Shown: positions 10,861 to 21,879 of the stretch, in pieces
Layout: each line of letters opens with the position of its first letter
Position numbering within the stretch: position 1 is the first letter of the stretch
NCBI GenBank assembly: GCA_036172665.1
Contig: CM069874.1
Location: forward strand, 51,070,707 to 51,134,706
Direction: 5' to 3'
Length of the DNA: 64,000 nucleotides
Origin: Prosopocoilus inquinatus
Lineage: Eukaryota > Arthropoda > Insecta > Coleoptera > Lucanidae
Made by a program: the position numbers and the translations under genes
Notes under the pieces: generated by a model
Seen by the model: only the letters and a program-made list of their open reading frames with translations
What the model was told of the DNA's origin: nothing
Database searches by the model: none

Positions 10861-12185
10861 TATATTTTGAAAACAAATACTTACATAATTTATTTTGTTT
10901 TATGTAGTTTGCTGAACGAAATAAAGTAAATGTTTTATTTACCTTTAGAGTAATTTTTACCGTATTTAATTTCGTCTAGAATAGCGCCCAACAGTACTCG
11001 AAAACTGTAAACGTTATTCTGCTTAGCGTCAACTTTTTTATTAAAATAATTTCATTTGCATGATGTTGAAATATTTATTTGAAAGTCAAATTTTAAAAGT
11101 TAAAAAAAATTAGGAGTATGTTTTTAGTATTCATATGCAATTCATAATGCATATTGCATAAGTATTCCTTAAACATATAAAATATTGGATTCAATGAGAA
11201 TTAGAGTAGAAGAAAATGAAGATCATTTATTCCACATGTGTTTCAAGATGTGCATGTAATTAGTTTTTTCTGGCTCAACTGAAAAAAAAACCAGCTTAAA
11301 AATGACCTGCTATTACGTAATAGATGACATTAATAAATACTCTAATTAATACCACATTTGTGTTTTTTACTCGAAATTCATAGAACACGAAGCAAGACGC
11401 GCTAAGCCGAACGAAAAAATAATCGAGCGCTAATCAGCGTGAAGGGCCTTATTCAGTATGGAAATTTCGACGGGTACCGAAACGGTTTAAATTGCGGTTT
11501 TCGAAGGGCAACGCACACGAGAAATCCAATTAGACGTTTTTATGCACGCGACGGATCCACCAACGAGCGTCAACAAAACAAGTAAAAAAAACCTAAACAT
11601 CATAGCCGTCTTGATTGAGCAACAAATTAATCTTGGGCGGCTGGTAATGGCCTGTTGAAAGGGGACATTGTGTTGATCCTGGCTTGTCATCAGAGCCAGC
11701 GACTTATGGTCTTTTTAACCCTGCTGTAATTTCACCAGATTGCCTATGGGAACTCACTTGGTTTTCTTATACAGTATGACTCTACATATATACGTAAATA
11801 TGCAAACAAAGGTTTAAAAAATGTTGATTTGTGATAATGTATTTAATCACTAAATTTAAAATGGTAGTACAAAGTGATATTATTAAAAAAAAATTGTCCA
11901 AGGCACAACAAAACATGAAATACATATGTATTTATTATTTTTTTTAATTCTGTCATTGTTATTTATTAATAGTGATTATGTTATTAGTTATCATTTGTAC
12001 GTTTCAGATTAGGTATACAACGGGTGAACATTGCCTTAGTTTTTGATCACATTGTAGTAAGTTGTATCCAAAACCTCCGATAATAAAACAAGTATATTAT
12101 TAAGTCATTTGAATTACTTAATGCTGCATGATAAAAAAATTACCAATTTTCTATTAACAAATAAATATTCAACATTTTTTTTATA
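10861..12185. other. Mostly empty, with one candidate exon region
   Basis: A+T-rich from 10861 to about 11380. A block of more balanced composition, about 11380-11700, contains the candidate signal-peptide exon listed separately. The rest to 12185 shows no gene. Confidence 0.3.
11487..11690 (-). CDS. Possible first exon with signal peptide (tentative)
   Basis: A minus-strand frame contains MMFRFFLLVLLTLVGGSVAC, which looks like a secretory signal peptide with a cleavage site near GSVA-C. The two Met codons lie near 11601-11606, and the frame continues to a stop at 11487. The surrounding 300 bases are richer in G+C than the neighbourhood, as for a promoter-proximal exon. A TATA-like text (GGGTTAAAAAGACC) lies about 100 bases upstream. 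Against it: no clear splice donor, no recognisable protein, and hydrophobic runs arise easily in A+T-rich DNA. It is on the opposite strand to the receptor exons, so it would belong to another gene. Confidence 0.22.
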   Translation of the reverse strand: MTSQDQHNVPFQQAITSRPRLICCSIKTAMMFRFFLLVLLTLVGGSVACIKTSNWISRVRCPSKTAI

Positions 12186-12441
12186 CCGGGTGTTTGTGAA
12201 ATACGTGCAGAAATTTAAACCTGTAATACATCACCATAAATGGGAACGATTGAGCTTACATGTCCTCGACAAAGGTTTTACACATTCCGAGAAAATTGCA
12301 GTTGAAAATCGGGCAAGAAATAATCGTACGTCTATGTCTTTGAGTTAGGTCAATAATTTTATTGGAACAAAAAACAGAAGTGGAATCGTGCAGTGACTTG
12401 TGCCGAAGTCGAGAGGCCAATAAAAGTGTTATTTTTACGTC
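12186..12441 (+). mobile_element. Family Y, copy 4 (5' part only)
   Basis: Begins CCGGGTGTTTGTGAAATACG after TA and follows copy 1 of family Y through the text CAGTTGAAAATCGGGCAAG to about 12441, where similarity stops. The transposase remnant and right terminus are absent. Confidence 0.78.
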
Positions 12442-13049
12442 ACAATGTACAGTGTTCTTTTACTGTGTGCAAATAAAAAAACCTCAGTATAAGTACACGA
12501 AATGCTACCTTCTGCGAGTATTTTTGGTGACTACCGTATCATAGCCAAAATAATTCGGATGCACCACTTGTTTGAAACTGCTGAAATGTGCGAGAAAGAT
12601 AGGAAGGTCAATTTCGCCTTCCTCTCGGTATGAACACGCCCACCAATACCATACTCGATTTTCAACGCGGCGTTTCGTAATAATAACACCTAATATCGTT
12701 TATTAATTATTTTATTTAAAATTTTAATTCACTGAACGAAGTAATATGTTTTACGATATCAACTATGGACGAATAAATTTAAAATTTCTGCACTAATTAG
12801 CAAGCGCGTTAAAAATATTCTTCCTTCACCCTTTTACGTAAATAAACTTTTACTGTAATCTCGCTGCTAGCTATGAAAGTATTACTGCTTACGTTCCATG
12901 GAAAAAAAAGTAAATGTTAAATTTGTATGTCTATTAAAAATAATATGGAATGAGAAATTACAATTTGTTTATACCTCGCTTTTAATTTGTTCGGCAATTA
13001 CGAACCGCAGCTTCTTGAATTACACTAGATTTTTATTGAAAAATACTTA

Positions 13050-13233
13050 CGGTGGGTTTCACAAAAAAATTGTTAAGCAGCGATTAATTTAATTCTCTGA
13101 TTAAGGAACGTCATTGGACGAAGTTAACAATAGATTTGAAATAACCAATTATATTGTTTCACCCAACCAATCACAGGTTTTAATCACGCTGTTAAGTTAA
13201 TCATTGATTAAATAATCTTTGTGAAACTGTGGG
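13050..13233. mobile_element. Small MITE-like element
   Basis: Left end GGTGGGTTTCACAAA. The right end, read in reverse, is ACCCACAGTTTCACAAAG. The interior repeats GTTAA/TTAAC and GATTAA motifs in both orientations. The boundaries are approximate. Confidence 0.45.
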
Positions 13234-13475
13234 TAAAACTTGTAATTACTTGCAGTGAAGTTAATTTAAATTGTAAACGTTTTGACCGACCAGCTGATCG
13301 GAGCGACTGATTTACGTCCTTCGTACTCGAGATCAAGTGAAATACAGACCCTGCCCTACTTCGGCTTCGGTCATAATTGAAGAGGCGATCGCGTTCCACT
13401 TTTAGCTATGCCAGTAGTTCTCAAACGGTGTAGTGAAAATCTACCACTGCACTTTTCTTAAAAACTATTAAATTT

Positions 13476-13546
13476 TTGTTAAGAACATCTGAATTCAATC
13501 GTTGCCACTTATGGTGATATATTACAGGTTTAAATATTTGCACACA
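13476..13546 (-). repeat. Family Y terminal fragment (about 70 bp)
   Basis: Text TTGTTAAGAACATCTG through GGTGATATATTACAGGTTTA matches the reverse complement of the family Y left end, as at 2952-3044 and 60040-60121. It is a lone terminus without the rest of the element. Confidence 0.7.
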
Positions 13547-14266
13547 ATAAAAGAATACGCTGTATATTTTGTAATACATACTAACCCCGGTAATGAAATA
13601 TTGGTATATTAGTATCTACAAGTAACAACATAGATTTTCAGGACATAAAATTTTGGGATTTTGGCTTTCGAGTGACCCTTTTCGTTTGCTGCACTCAGTA
13701 TCTTCTGTATGAGGTTAAAGCAAGGTACGAAACTCTGAGTTGTATACTATCAGTGCAGCCACCTAAATATAAATTAATGAACAGTACCACACCGGTTACG
13801 AACAGACTCTAATTACTTAGGCCCTTCTACGCACGGCCGTTAAAACTGGTCTATTTTAGGTCGATATGGTTTTATTCCGGCATTACTCGCTTTTGTTTTA
13901 GTGATGTCTGTTCTAATTAGTAGACCGTATTAAGGTGTTTACGATACCAGTGTCATGTTGAAGGTGATTTTTTTTAATTATCTTCCATTACGGAACCGTA
14001 TTCTGCTTGATAGTCTGACATAGACCAAAAATAAATTCTAAACAACTTAGGGCACCTTTTTTTAATAATTTCTGTATAAGGTGAGGCACCAGGGTTGTAA
14101 AAATACCGTATTTTATTTTCCAACTTTTTACCGTAGTAGTTTACCAAAATAATTTATCATAATTAAATACCAGGGAATTTTTCAGTTTTTTGTAATTTAC
14201 CATCGGAGTAAAATACGGGTATTATTCTATGTCAAAAATAGTTTGATACAAAAGCAAATATACGTA

Positions 14267-14806
14267 GAGTAAAGTCGACATATATGGAGTAGACTAATAT
14301 GGAATACCCGGTATTTTAGAAATAAGCGCCATCTGTTAAACGACTCTGGCATTAACATGAGTTTTGGTATTGTAGGTCATTACTACAGAGGTTCTTAGCC
14401 GGTAAGATTGCATAACTTTATGGTACATGATTTTGTGAATTATCGTTTTGGAAGTTTTCGCGCGGTACCAGAAAAAAGTATTTTGGCGTATTTTTTAAGA
14501 TAAAAGTGTTTTTTTTACACCAAGCTTAGTTTGTTATAGTGTAGATTAGTATAACAGTTGATATTTCACCTTATTAATTCAAAGTGTTGCACACTTTTCC
14601 TTATTTCATATAACCCCAACTGACTATTCCATATTACCTGCTATTTTAAATCATATCTTGAAAATGCAGTTTTTTTTAATTTGGATTTCTTAAATTTATT
14701 ATATGCAACCGCTGTAAAGTATTTTTAATTAAAATATCTGAGAATTCTTAGTTCAGAATTTATAACGACCCAAAGAATGAGTATTCCGTATACACTGACT
14801 TTACTC
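14267..14806 (-). mobile_element. Family Q, copy 1 (TIR element, uninterrupted)
   Basis: Left end GAGTAAAGTCGACATATATG. The right end read in reverse is GAGTAAAGTCAGTGTATACG. TA lies on both sides. The same element lies inverted at 51491-53301, where a 1.2-kb insertion splits it. This copy therefore serves as the empty-site version. No coding potential. The 540-bp size, TA flanks and long imperfect terminal repeats fit a MITE of Tc1/mariner type. Confidence 0.78.
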
Positions 14807-15539
14807 TATTTATTTTTAAATTACGATTCTCAAAAACTTTAGTCAACCGCTGAACGATGCAATAGGAAGTTTAAAAAATAAAATAAATTTGAAAATCTAA
14901 CAATAAGAAATACATAGGTCCTTGCGGACGTCATATTTAAGTATTTCTGATTCCAGAAAACACTTTAGAAATTTCTTCATTCAATTGCATTATTTTTCAG
15001 TATTTGTAATTGTAAACTTAGCGAAGGTAACATTTTTTTATTAGGTAGATAGATTACGTAAGACCATGAATTAACACCATACTGCATTTAGGGACAATCT
15101 CTAGCCCTTGAAAAACAACGTTAAAAAAATCTACATCGCAGTTTAATTTCCTAATTTTTAATTTACTTTTAACCAATTAGTGTTTATTGAAATTTTATAA
15201 ACAAACAAAATATCTTTTCATGTACTATGCCCGCCAAAAAAATGTGGGACAATTCTCTGCATGTATTTTTAGTTACTTTATTATTTTGAATGCAACTTTA
15301 AACACTATCACCGTCACACAACTGTCAGATCGAAGTGTTGGCGCCAAACTGGATTTCCCGGGAAATTTGCCGTTTTTGCTATTTCCGATCCCGGGAAAAA
15401 TCTGTGTTATGAGGAATGTATGTAATATACGAAAAGGCATTCAAAAGAAACGGAACTGATGTTGTGGGGAAGGGTGGAATTCTTGTGGTTCGATAAAATA
15501 TCTTATTACGACTACAAAAATACGATGTTGTACATTAAG

Positions 15540-16990
15540 AGGGGGCGAACCTTTAAATTTGAAGGCCCTGGACTAACACTGTTCGGGGGGCTACCCAAAT
15601 GGCGATTTTAATCTCCTCTGGTGGTCGTTTTGCATAGGCTTGCTTTTTCTTGAAAAATATAGCCAAACTTATCAGAAAAGGAAGTTCAATCACGCCAAAT
15701 ATCGAAGTGCAAGAAATACTTCTATCAATTAATTAACTGTATTGGATTATTTGAAAATATTAACAGGAATAAGTTAAAAAATAATAATAATAATAAAGCA
15801 ACATAATATGATACCGACTTAAAATTTTCGTATTACAAGTGTAGTGATAAAAAACGAAAACGAATCATTACTTAATCACACAAATGTATTTAATTTAACA
15901 CTTGTCAAGGAAAACAATATTTTTTTGTTTCTGCTGAAAATAGGAGCAGAAAGAAAAAGAAGAATATTAAAAAAACAAATTAACATGCTAAAAAAATCAG
16001 AAACAAAAGAGGAATAAAAGAAACAACAACAAAATACAGACATGAGGCAAAAAAAAAACAATAGAAAATCGACAACAAGCTGAATGAAAGCAAGTCTTGT
16101 AAAAGTTAATAGATAATATAAAGAAAATGAACGTCAAAATAAAGCACATAAAGCAAAAGAAGATCACAACCGTGATGGACACGTAACAATGAAAAACGAA
16201 AAAACACAATTTGATAAGAAAAGCAAAAGAGAAATCCATAGTACGAATGCATAAAGAACAGAAAAAAAAACAAGAAAATTAATGACTAAGATAAACAAAA
16301 AACAAATTAATCTCCAGACGAAATTGTACAAAAAAGCGTCGGTCGATCAACAAAATATAAAAAATCAATTTGCTAAAAATAAACAAAAAAAAACAATACG
16401 AGAACATAAATGAATTAAAAAGAAAAAATATATAGAAGTACCACGATGGACAAAAAAATTAAAAGTTTTTCCAAATAAAAACAAACTCGTAAGAAACAAA
16501 AGAGTCAACAAAATGCGAAAACCTATTCGATTAAAAAAAGAACGCGAAAAACAAAAAAAAACAATAAAAGAGTGGACAGAAAAAATAAATAAATGAAAAA
16601 TGGTGATTCTCCGGCCGAAAACTGGCAGAAAACAAAAGAACAAAACAAAACAAACGAATAAACGTGAATAAAATGCAAGACGTCAAATCCTGAAAACAAA
16701 AAAAAAAACAAACGAGAAAGAAAAACATTAAAATGAATAAAAAACAAAAGTCGCCACTTGAAGACAACAATAAAAGTAGCCCAAATCATTAAACGCCAAA
16801 TATGTCTAAAATGTAGCCCAAATGGCGGAATTTCGCTCAATCCAGCAACTCTGGTTACAAACCAACGATTTAAATTTTTTCTAAAATTAATTTAAGTTTC
16901 TGTTTTTTTTTACCGTGAAGGGGCCCCTTGATTGCACGGGGGCCTGGGCTACAGCCCGTAAAGACCGTGCTTAAATCCGCCCCAATACAT
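15540..16990 (-). mobile_element. hAT-like non-autonomous element in left palindrome arm
   Basis: On the minus strand it starts GGGGCGGATTTAAGCACGG, followed by GGGCTGTAGCCCAGGCCCCC. It ends near 15540 in CCAGGGCCTTCAAATTTAAA then GGTTCGCCCCC. Such GC-rich ends are typical of small hAT elements. The interior (about 15880-16800) is extremely A-rich on the plus strand, with words such as AAACAAAAGA. No transposase is present. The family assignment is inferred from the ends only, and I could not define a target duplication. Confidence 0.45.
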
Positions 16991-17558
16991 TAAGTAAGTA
17001 AGCCATGAGTATAGTTTGATGTATTTCAACCAGTCACAGTTTCACAATTTCACAAAGGAAAGCGGCAGCCGATAAAAATGTTTCCGACCTTTTTATAAAC
17101 ACGTTGCGGATACACTCGTTTCAATTAAACTCAGGTTTGTTTAACTGCAAATAACGTATTGTTTTGCTTAAAAGTATTCCGTAAAGTTCTAGTGGGCCCT
17201 AGAAAAAGATAGATCAAAGATGAATACTGTTGATTGCAATTTTCTAGATTTTGTTATATTGGCTAATAATGTTGAAGGATTTTTCGTTTCCATCTCTTTC
17301 TATGACATACTATGACGAAATATAAATTAGCCGACGTGAACTTTAAATTGACTGGAGTCGTTTTTGTGGCCCAATTAGGATGTCTTTTTGAAAACACCGC
17401 CAATAGACTTTTATTCATCGAGTTTTTGTACAGGATTGTACATCGATTAATCTTCTCATACTGCACTTTAAATGTGAAATTACGATTTGTAAACTGCATC
17501 TCACTATACTTAGTTAATGTACATGATTGTTAAACTTATCTCTACTTGACCTGATGGA

Positions 17559-17690
17559 GAGTAACAGAAGGTTACAAAAGATTTAAAACAATTTTGTTTT
17601 AAATCTTTTGTAACCTTCTGTTACTCTCAAACAATTTTGTTTTAAATCTTTTGTAACCTTCTGTTACTCTCCATCAGGTCAAGTAGAGAT
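17559..17690. repeat. Palindrome centre: near-perfect hairpin with duplicated half
   Basis: GAGAGTAACAGAAGGTTACA runs into AAAGATTTAAAACAATTTTG and then back through its reverse complement. It forms a hairpin of about 68 bases with almost no loop. The returning half, AACAATTTTGTTTTAAATC through CTGTTACTCTC, is then repeated once more before the right arm begins. The same sequence reappears at 20418-20452, at the outer edge of the right arm. Confidence 0.9.
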
Positions 17691-18239
17691 AAGTTTAACA
17701 ATCATGTACATTAACTAAGTATAGTGAGATGCAGTTTACAAATCGTAATTTCACATTTAAAGTGCAGTATGAGAAGATTAATCGATGTACAATCCTGTAC
17801 AAAAACTCGATGAATAAAAGTCTATTGGCGGTGTTTTCAAAAAGACATCCTAATTGGGCCACAAAAACGACTCCAGTCAATTTAAAGTTCACGTCGGCTA
17901 ATTTATATTTCGTCATAGTATGTCATAGAAAGAGATGGAAACGAAAAATCCTTCAACATTATTAGCCAATATAACAAAATCTAGAAAATTGCAATCAACA
18001 GTATTCATCTTTGATCTATCTTTTTCTAGGGCCCACTAGAACTTTACGGAATACTTTTAAGCAAAACAATACGTTATTTGCAGTTAAACAAAACTGAGTT
18101 TAATTGAAACGAGTGTATCCCCAGCGCGTTTATAAAAAGGTCGGAAACATTTTTATCGGCTGCCGCTTTCCTTTGTAAAATTGTGAAACTGTGACTGGTT
18201 GAAATACATCAAACTATACTCTTGGCTTACTTACTTAAT

Positions 18240-19690
18240 GTATTGGGGCGGATTTAAGCACGGTCTTTACGGGCTGTAGCCCAGGCCCCCGTGCAATCAA
18301 GGGGCCCCTTCACGGTAAAAAAAAAAACAGAAACTTAAATTAATTTTAGAAAAAATTTAAATCGTTGGTTTGTAACCAGAGTTGCCGGATTGAGCGAAAT
18401 TCCGCCATTTGGGCTACATTTTAGACATATTTGGCTTTTAATGATTTGGGCTACTTTTATTGTTGTCTTCAAGTGGCGACTTTTGTTTTTTATTCATTTT
18501 AATGTTTTTCTTTCTCTTTTGTTTTTTTTCTTTGTTTTCAGGATTTGACGTCTTGCATTTTATTCACGTTTATTCGTTTGTTTTGTTTTGTTCTTTTGTT
18601 TTCTGCCAGTTTTCGGCCGGAGAATCACCATTTTTCATTTATTTATTTTTTCTGTCCACTCTTTTATTGTTTTTTTTTTGTTTTTCGCGTTCTTTTTTTA
18701 ATCGAATAGGTTTTCGCATTTTGTTGACTCTTTTGTTTCTTACGAGTTTGTTTTTATTTGGAAAAACTTTTAATTTTTTTGTCCATCGTGGTACTTCTAT
18801 ATATTTTTTCTTTTTAATTCATTTATGTTCTCGTATTGTTTTTTTTTGTTTATTTTTAGCAAATTGATTTTTTATATTTTGTTGATCGACCGACGCTTTT
18901 TTGTACAATTTCGTCTGGAGATTAATTTGTTTTTTGTTTATCTTAGTCATTAATTTTCTTGTTTTTTTTTCTGTTCTTTATGCATTCGTACTATGGATTT
19001 CTCTTTTGCTTTTCTTATCAAATTGTGTTTTTTCGTTTTTCATTGTTACGTGTCCATCACGGTTGTGATCTTCTTTTGCTTTATGTGCTTTATTTTGACG
19101 TTCATTTTCTTTATATTATCTATTAACTTTTACAAGACTTGCTTTCATTCAGCTTGTTGTCGATTTTCTATTGTTTTTTTTTTGCCTCATGTCTGTATTT
19201 TGTTGTTGTTTCTTTTATTCCTCTTTTGTTTCTGATTTTTTTAGCATGTTAATTTGTTTTTTTAATATTCTTCTTTTTCTTTCTGCTCCTATTTTCAGCA
19301 GAAACAAAAAAATATTGTTTTCCTTGACAAGTGTTAAATTAAATACATTTGTGTGATTAAGTAATGATTCGTTTTCGTTTTTTATCACTACACTTGTAAT
19401 ACGAAAATTTTAAGTCGGTATCATATTATGTTGCTTTATTATTATTATTATTTTTTAACTTATTCCTGTTAATATTTTCAAATAATCCAATACAGTTAAT
19501 TAATTGATAGAAGTATTTCTTGCACTTCGATATTTGGCGTGATTGAACTTCCTTTTCTGATAAGTTTGGCTATATTTTTCAAGAAAAAGCAAGCCTATGC
19601 AAAACGACCACCAGAGGAGATTAAAATCGCCATTTGGGTAGCCCCCCGAACAGTGTTAGTCCAGGGCCTTCAAATTTAAAGGTTCGCCCC
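18240..19690 (+). mobile_element. hAT-like non-autonomous element in right palindrome arm
   Basis: Mirror copy of the element at 15540-16990, in plus orientation, starting GGGGCGGATTTAAGCACGG near 18244 and ending in GGTTCGCCCCC near 19692. It moved with the arm duplication rather than inserting independently, since the flanking sequence is mirrored too. Confidence 0.45.
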
Positions 19691-20787
19691 CTCTTAATGT
19701 ACAACATCGTATTTTTGTAGTCGTAATAAGATATTTTATCGAACCACAAGAATTCCACCCTTCCCCACAACATCAGTTCCGTTTCTTTTGAATGCCTTTT
19801 CGTATATTACATACATTCCTCATAACACAGATTTTTCCCGGGATCGGAAATAGCAAAAACGGCAAATTTCCCGGGAAATCCAGTTTGGCGCCAACACTTC
19901 GATCTGACAGTTGTGTGACGGTGATAGTGTTTAAAGTTGCATTCAAAATAATAAAGTAACTAAAAATACATGCAGAGAATTGTCCCACATTTTTTTGGCG
20001 GGCATAGTACATGAAAAGATATTTTGTTTGTTTATAAAATTTCAATAAACACTAATTGGTTAAAAGTAAATTAAAAATTAGGAAATTAAACTGCGATGTA
20101 GATTTTTTTAACGTTGTTTTTCAAGGGCTAGAGATTGTCCCTAAATGCAGTATGGTGTTAATTCACGGTCTTACGTAATCTATCTACCTAATAAAAAAAT
20201 ATTACCTTCGCTAAGTTTAGGTGTAGGGCAGTACATAGTTACAAAAAAAAGCCTGAAAATTAATATTTCTTTAGTGCTAGGATAAAAAATTACAATTACT
20301 GAATAACTTGCCATACTGAAAAATAATGTAATTGAATGAAGAAATTTCTAAAGTGTTTTCTGGAATCAGAAATACTTAAATATGACGTCTGCAAGGACCT
20401 ATGTATTTCTTATTACAAGGTTACAAAAGATTTAAAACAATTTTGTTTTTATTGTTTCCAAACATTCATAATCTGACTGAGATATGCATCAAAAAAGCAA
20501 GATTTTTAATATTGATAGCTTTTCTAAAAAGATATGTACGATAAGATATCGCAGAAAGTAAAAATTCCCGGGATTCCCGAGGTCATGTTTTTTACAATCC
20601 CGATTCCCGGGAAATTAGAAAGACTTTTTTACTGAAAGATGGCTCTAAACTAGAGGGGTCTCTAATTCTAACTAAAGGGTAAACGAAACAAATGATACCT
20701 CAGGAAATGACTTTAGCAAAGATTTAAAAAACTAAGCGCCGTCAGTTTTTTTTTTGCTAGTGTATTATAAATTTATTCCTTTTTCAG

Positions 20788-20952
20788 AATCTGCCGAAAG
20801 GATACAAGTCCTGAAATCTGGTTTGTGTGAGAAAGGAATATGCGGACAGGAAGCTGCTTGCTTGCAATACGAAAATAACACGTACACATGCATTTGCCCC
20901 CACGACAAGGCACCACCTACGACGGACTGGAAGTGCCCCATCAGGAACACAG
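20788..20952 (+). CDS. EGF-like exon of a receptor kinase gene (55 codons)
   Basis: The exon follows a good acceptor (TTTATTCCTTTTTCAG) and ends at donor AG/GTAACT. It is 165 bases long with phase 1 at both ends, the usual arrangement for an EGF module. The peptide SGLCEKGICGQEAACLQY continues to a total of six Cys with spacing C-x4-C-x5-C-x9-C-x1-C-x12-C, including the CIC signature. There is one N-glycosylation sequon (NNT). The last base, a G, joins the first two bases of the exon at 40297 to complete a codon, so the EGF-like module would sit just outside the membrane in front of the transmembrane segment. An upstream exon must end in phase 1 and lies before or within the palindrome region. 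I did not find it. The function is extracellular and probably concerns ligand or partner binding. Confidence 0.72.
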
Positions 20953-21469
20953 GTAACTCGCGCAAGCCCACGCACACAAACACACGGACGTAATTTACTT
21001 ACTCGATTATCGGCCCCCTTTTGTGTTTTGCACCATCCGACGCGACGCGGGGAAAATTAACTGCCGTGTTGCCTGCCTTGAACGCGTACAAGCAGCATTT
21101 AAAACGGTACAGGACAACGAAGGAATCCTCTTTGTAATTTACGAACTTGCAGAAGCTGTTCTGGTCTTACGACGATGACGTAAAATTGAACCAATTAAGA
21201 TCGAAGCTAATATCAATTACTATTACGAATTGGTTCTTAAAATCCTAATTTTTTGTTTCAAACTATTTGCTGTTAAAAAAGGTAAAACTTCTCCTGGTTA
21301 TTAATAAATTAAATTTTAAAAAAATCGTTCACTCAATTACCACCTCAATTTCCAAAATGCCAACATCATATTACCGAATCATTACAGCAGTAATAATTAC
21401 CTTCAATTTGATACTTTCATTGGCGGATTTAGCACTTAAGATGCCCCAGACGCAATCCCATCGAAAATC
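20953..21469. other. Start of the large intron, no gene seen
   Basis: Intron sequence following the EGF-like exon. GC-richer for the first 130 bases, then A+T-rich. No element boundary is recognised before the family P direct repeat at about 21470. Confidence 0.4.
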
Positions 21470-21720
21470 GGGATATACAGGTGGGCCAATAGTGCGTATT
21501 CGGTGGATAGCGCCTATATTAATGCAAATTTTTAAAATCTGTTTCCGCTATTACTTACCGGTGATATAGATACATGATTTAAAATTAGTTACAATTATAT
21601 AGGGTGTTCCGTGTGGCTGTGCCAGACCGAAGTTATGTTTTTTTTTTTTTTTAATGGAACGTACTACATATTATGGCTTATTTCGAATCATCTTTAAGAG
21701 TAGATAAATTTTTTTATTAT
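21470..21720 (+). repeat. Family P terminal segment, direct repeat of 21925-22160
   Basis: Text from TATACAGGTGGGCCAATAGTG through CACCGGTGATATAGAT-like sequence to the AGAGTAGATAAATTT motif matches the left end of the palindromic element that starts at 21925, in the same orientation. It is an extra terminal copy next to the complete element. Confidence 0.8.
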
Positions 21721-21879
21721 AAAATATATAATTATAATAGAACATACACTTCCTAAAATTGAATGAAATGTCATTTTTATATTAAATAACTTTACAATAA
21801 ACCAATTCAACAGCAACAAGGACGTGGTTGTTACGTAGAAGAGAAATTGGGCACTCTCTTCTTCACTGAGGATTCTAAT

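Larger units (their letters stand above)
12442..14266. other. Spacer with one MITE and one family Y tail
   Basis: Outside the MITE at 13050-13233 and the Y fragment at 13476-13546 I see no gene. Small in-frame stretches near 12900 and 13210-13400 look random. Confidence 0.3.
14902..20416. repeat. Giant palindrome, arms about 2.7 kb, centre near 17614
   Basis: The left arm (14902-17610) and right arm (17616-20416) are reverse complements with only scattered differences. For example, frames at 15187-15459 (plus) and 19773-20045 (minus) translate identically, as do 17312-17533 and 17695-17916. Differences do exist: GACCATGAA against GACCGTGAA near 15065/20165, AACGCCAAA against AAGCCAAA near 16795/18435, and about 85 extra bases in the right arm at 20220-20310. 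So this is not simply one strand read twice. Each arm contains a complete hAT-like non-autonomous element. The palindrome ends about 370 bp before the EGF-like exon of the receptor gene, within its upstream intron. No convincing gene lies in the arms. The many Phe-rich frames come from T-rich low-complexity DNA. Confidence 0.95.

Noticed and set aside
15876..19356. Many Phe-rich, membrane-like open frames on both arms of the large palindrome
   Set aside because: They come from runs of TTTTTG/CAAAAA in low-complexity DNA. Frame identity between arms reflects DNA duplication, not coding constraint.
20765..20983. Two minus-strand frames over the EGF-like exon
   Set aside because: The plus strand has correct splice sites, phase and six ordered Cys, so the opposite frames are shadows.
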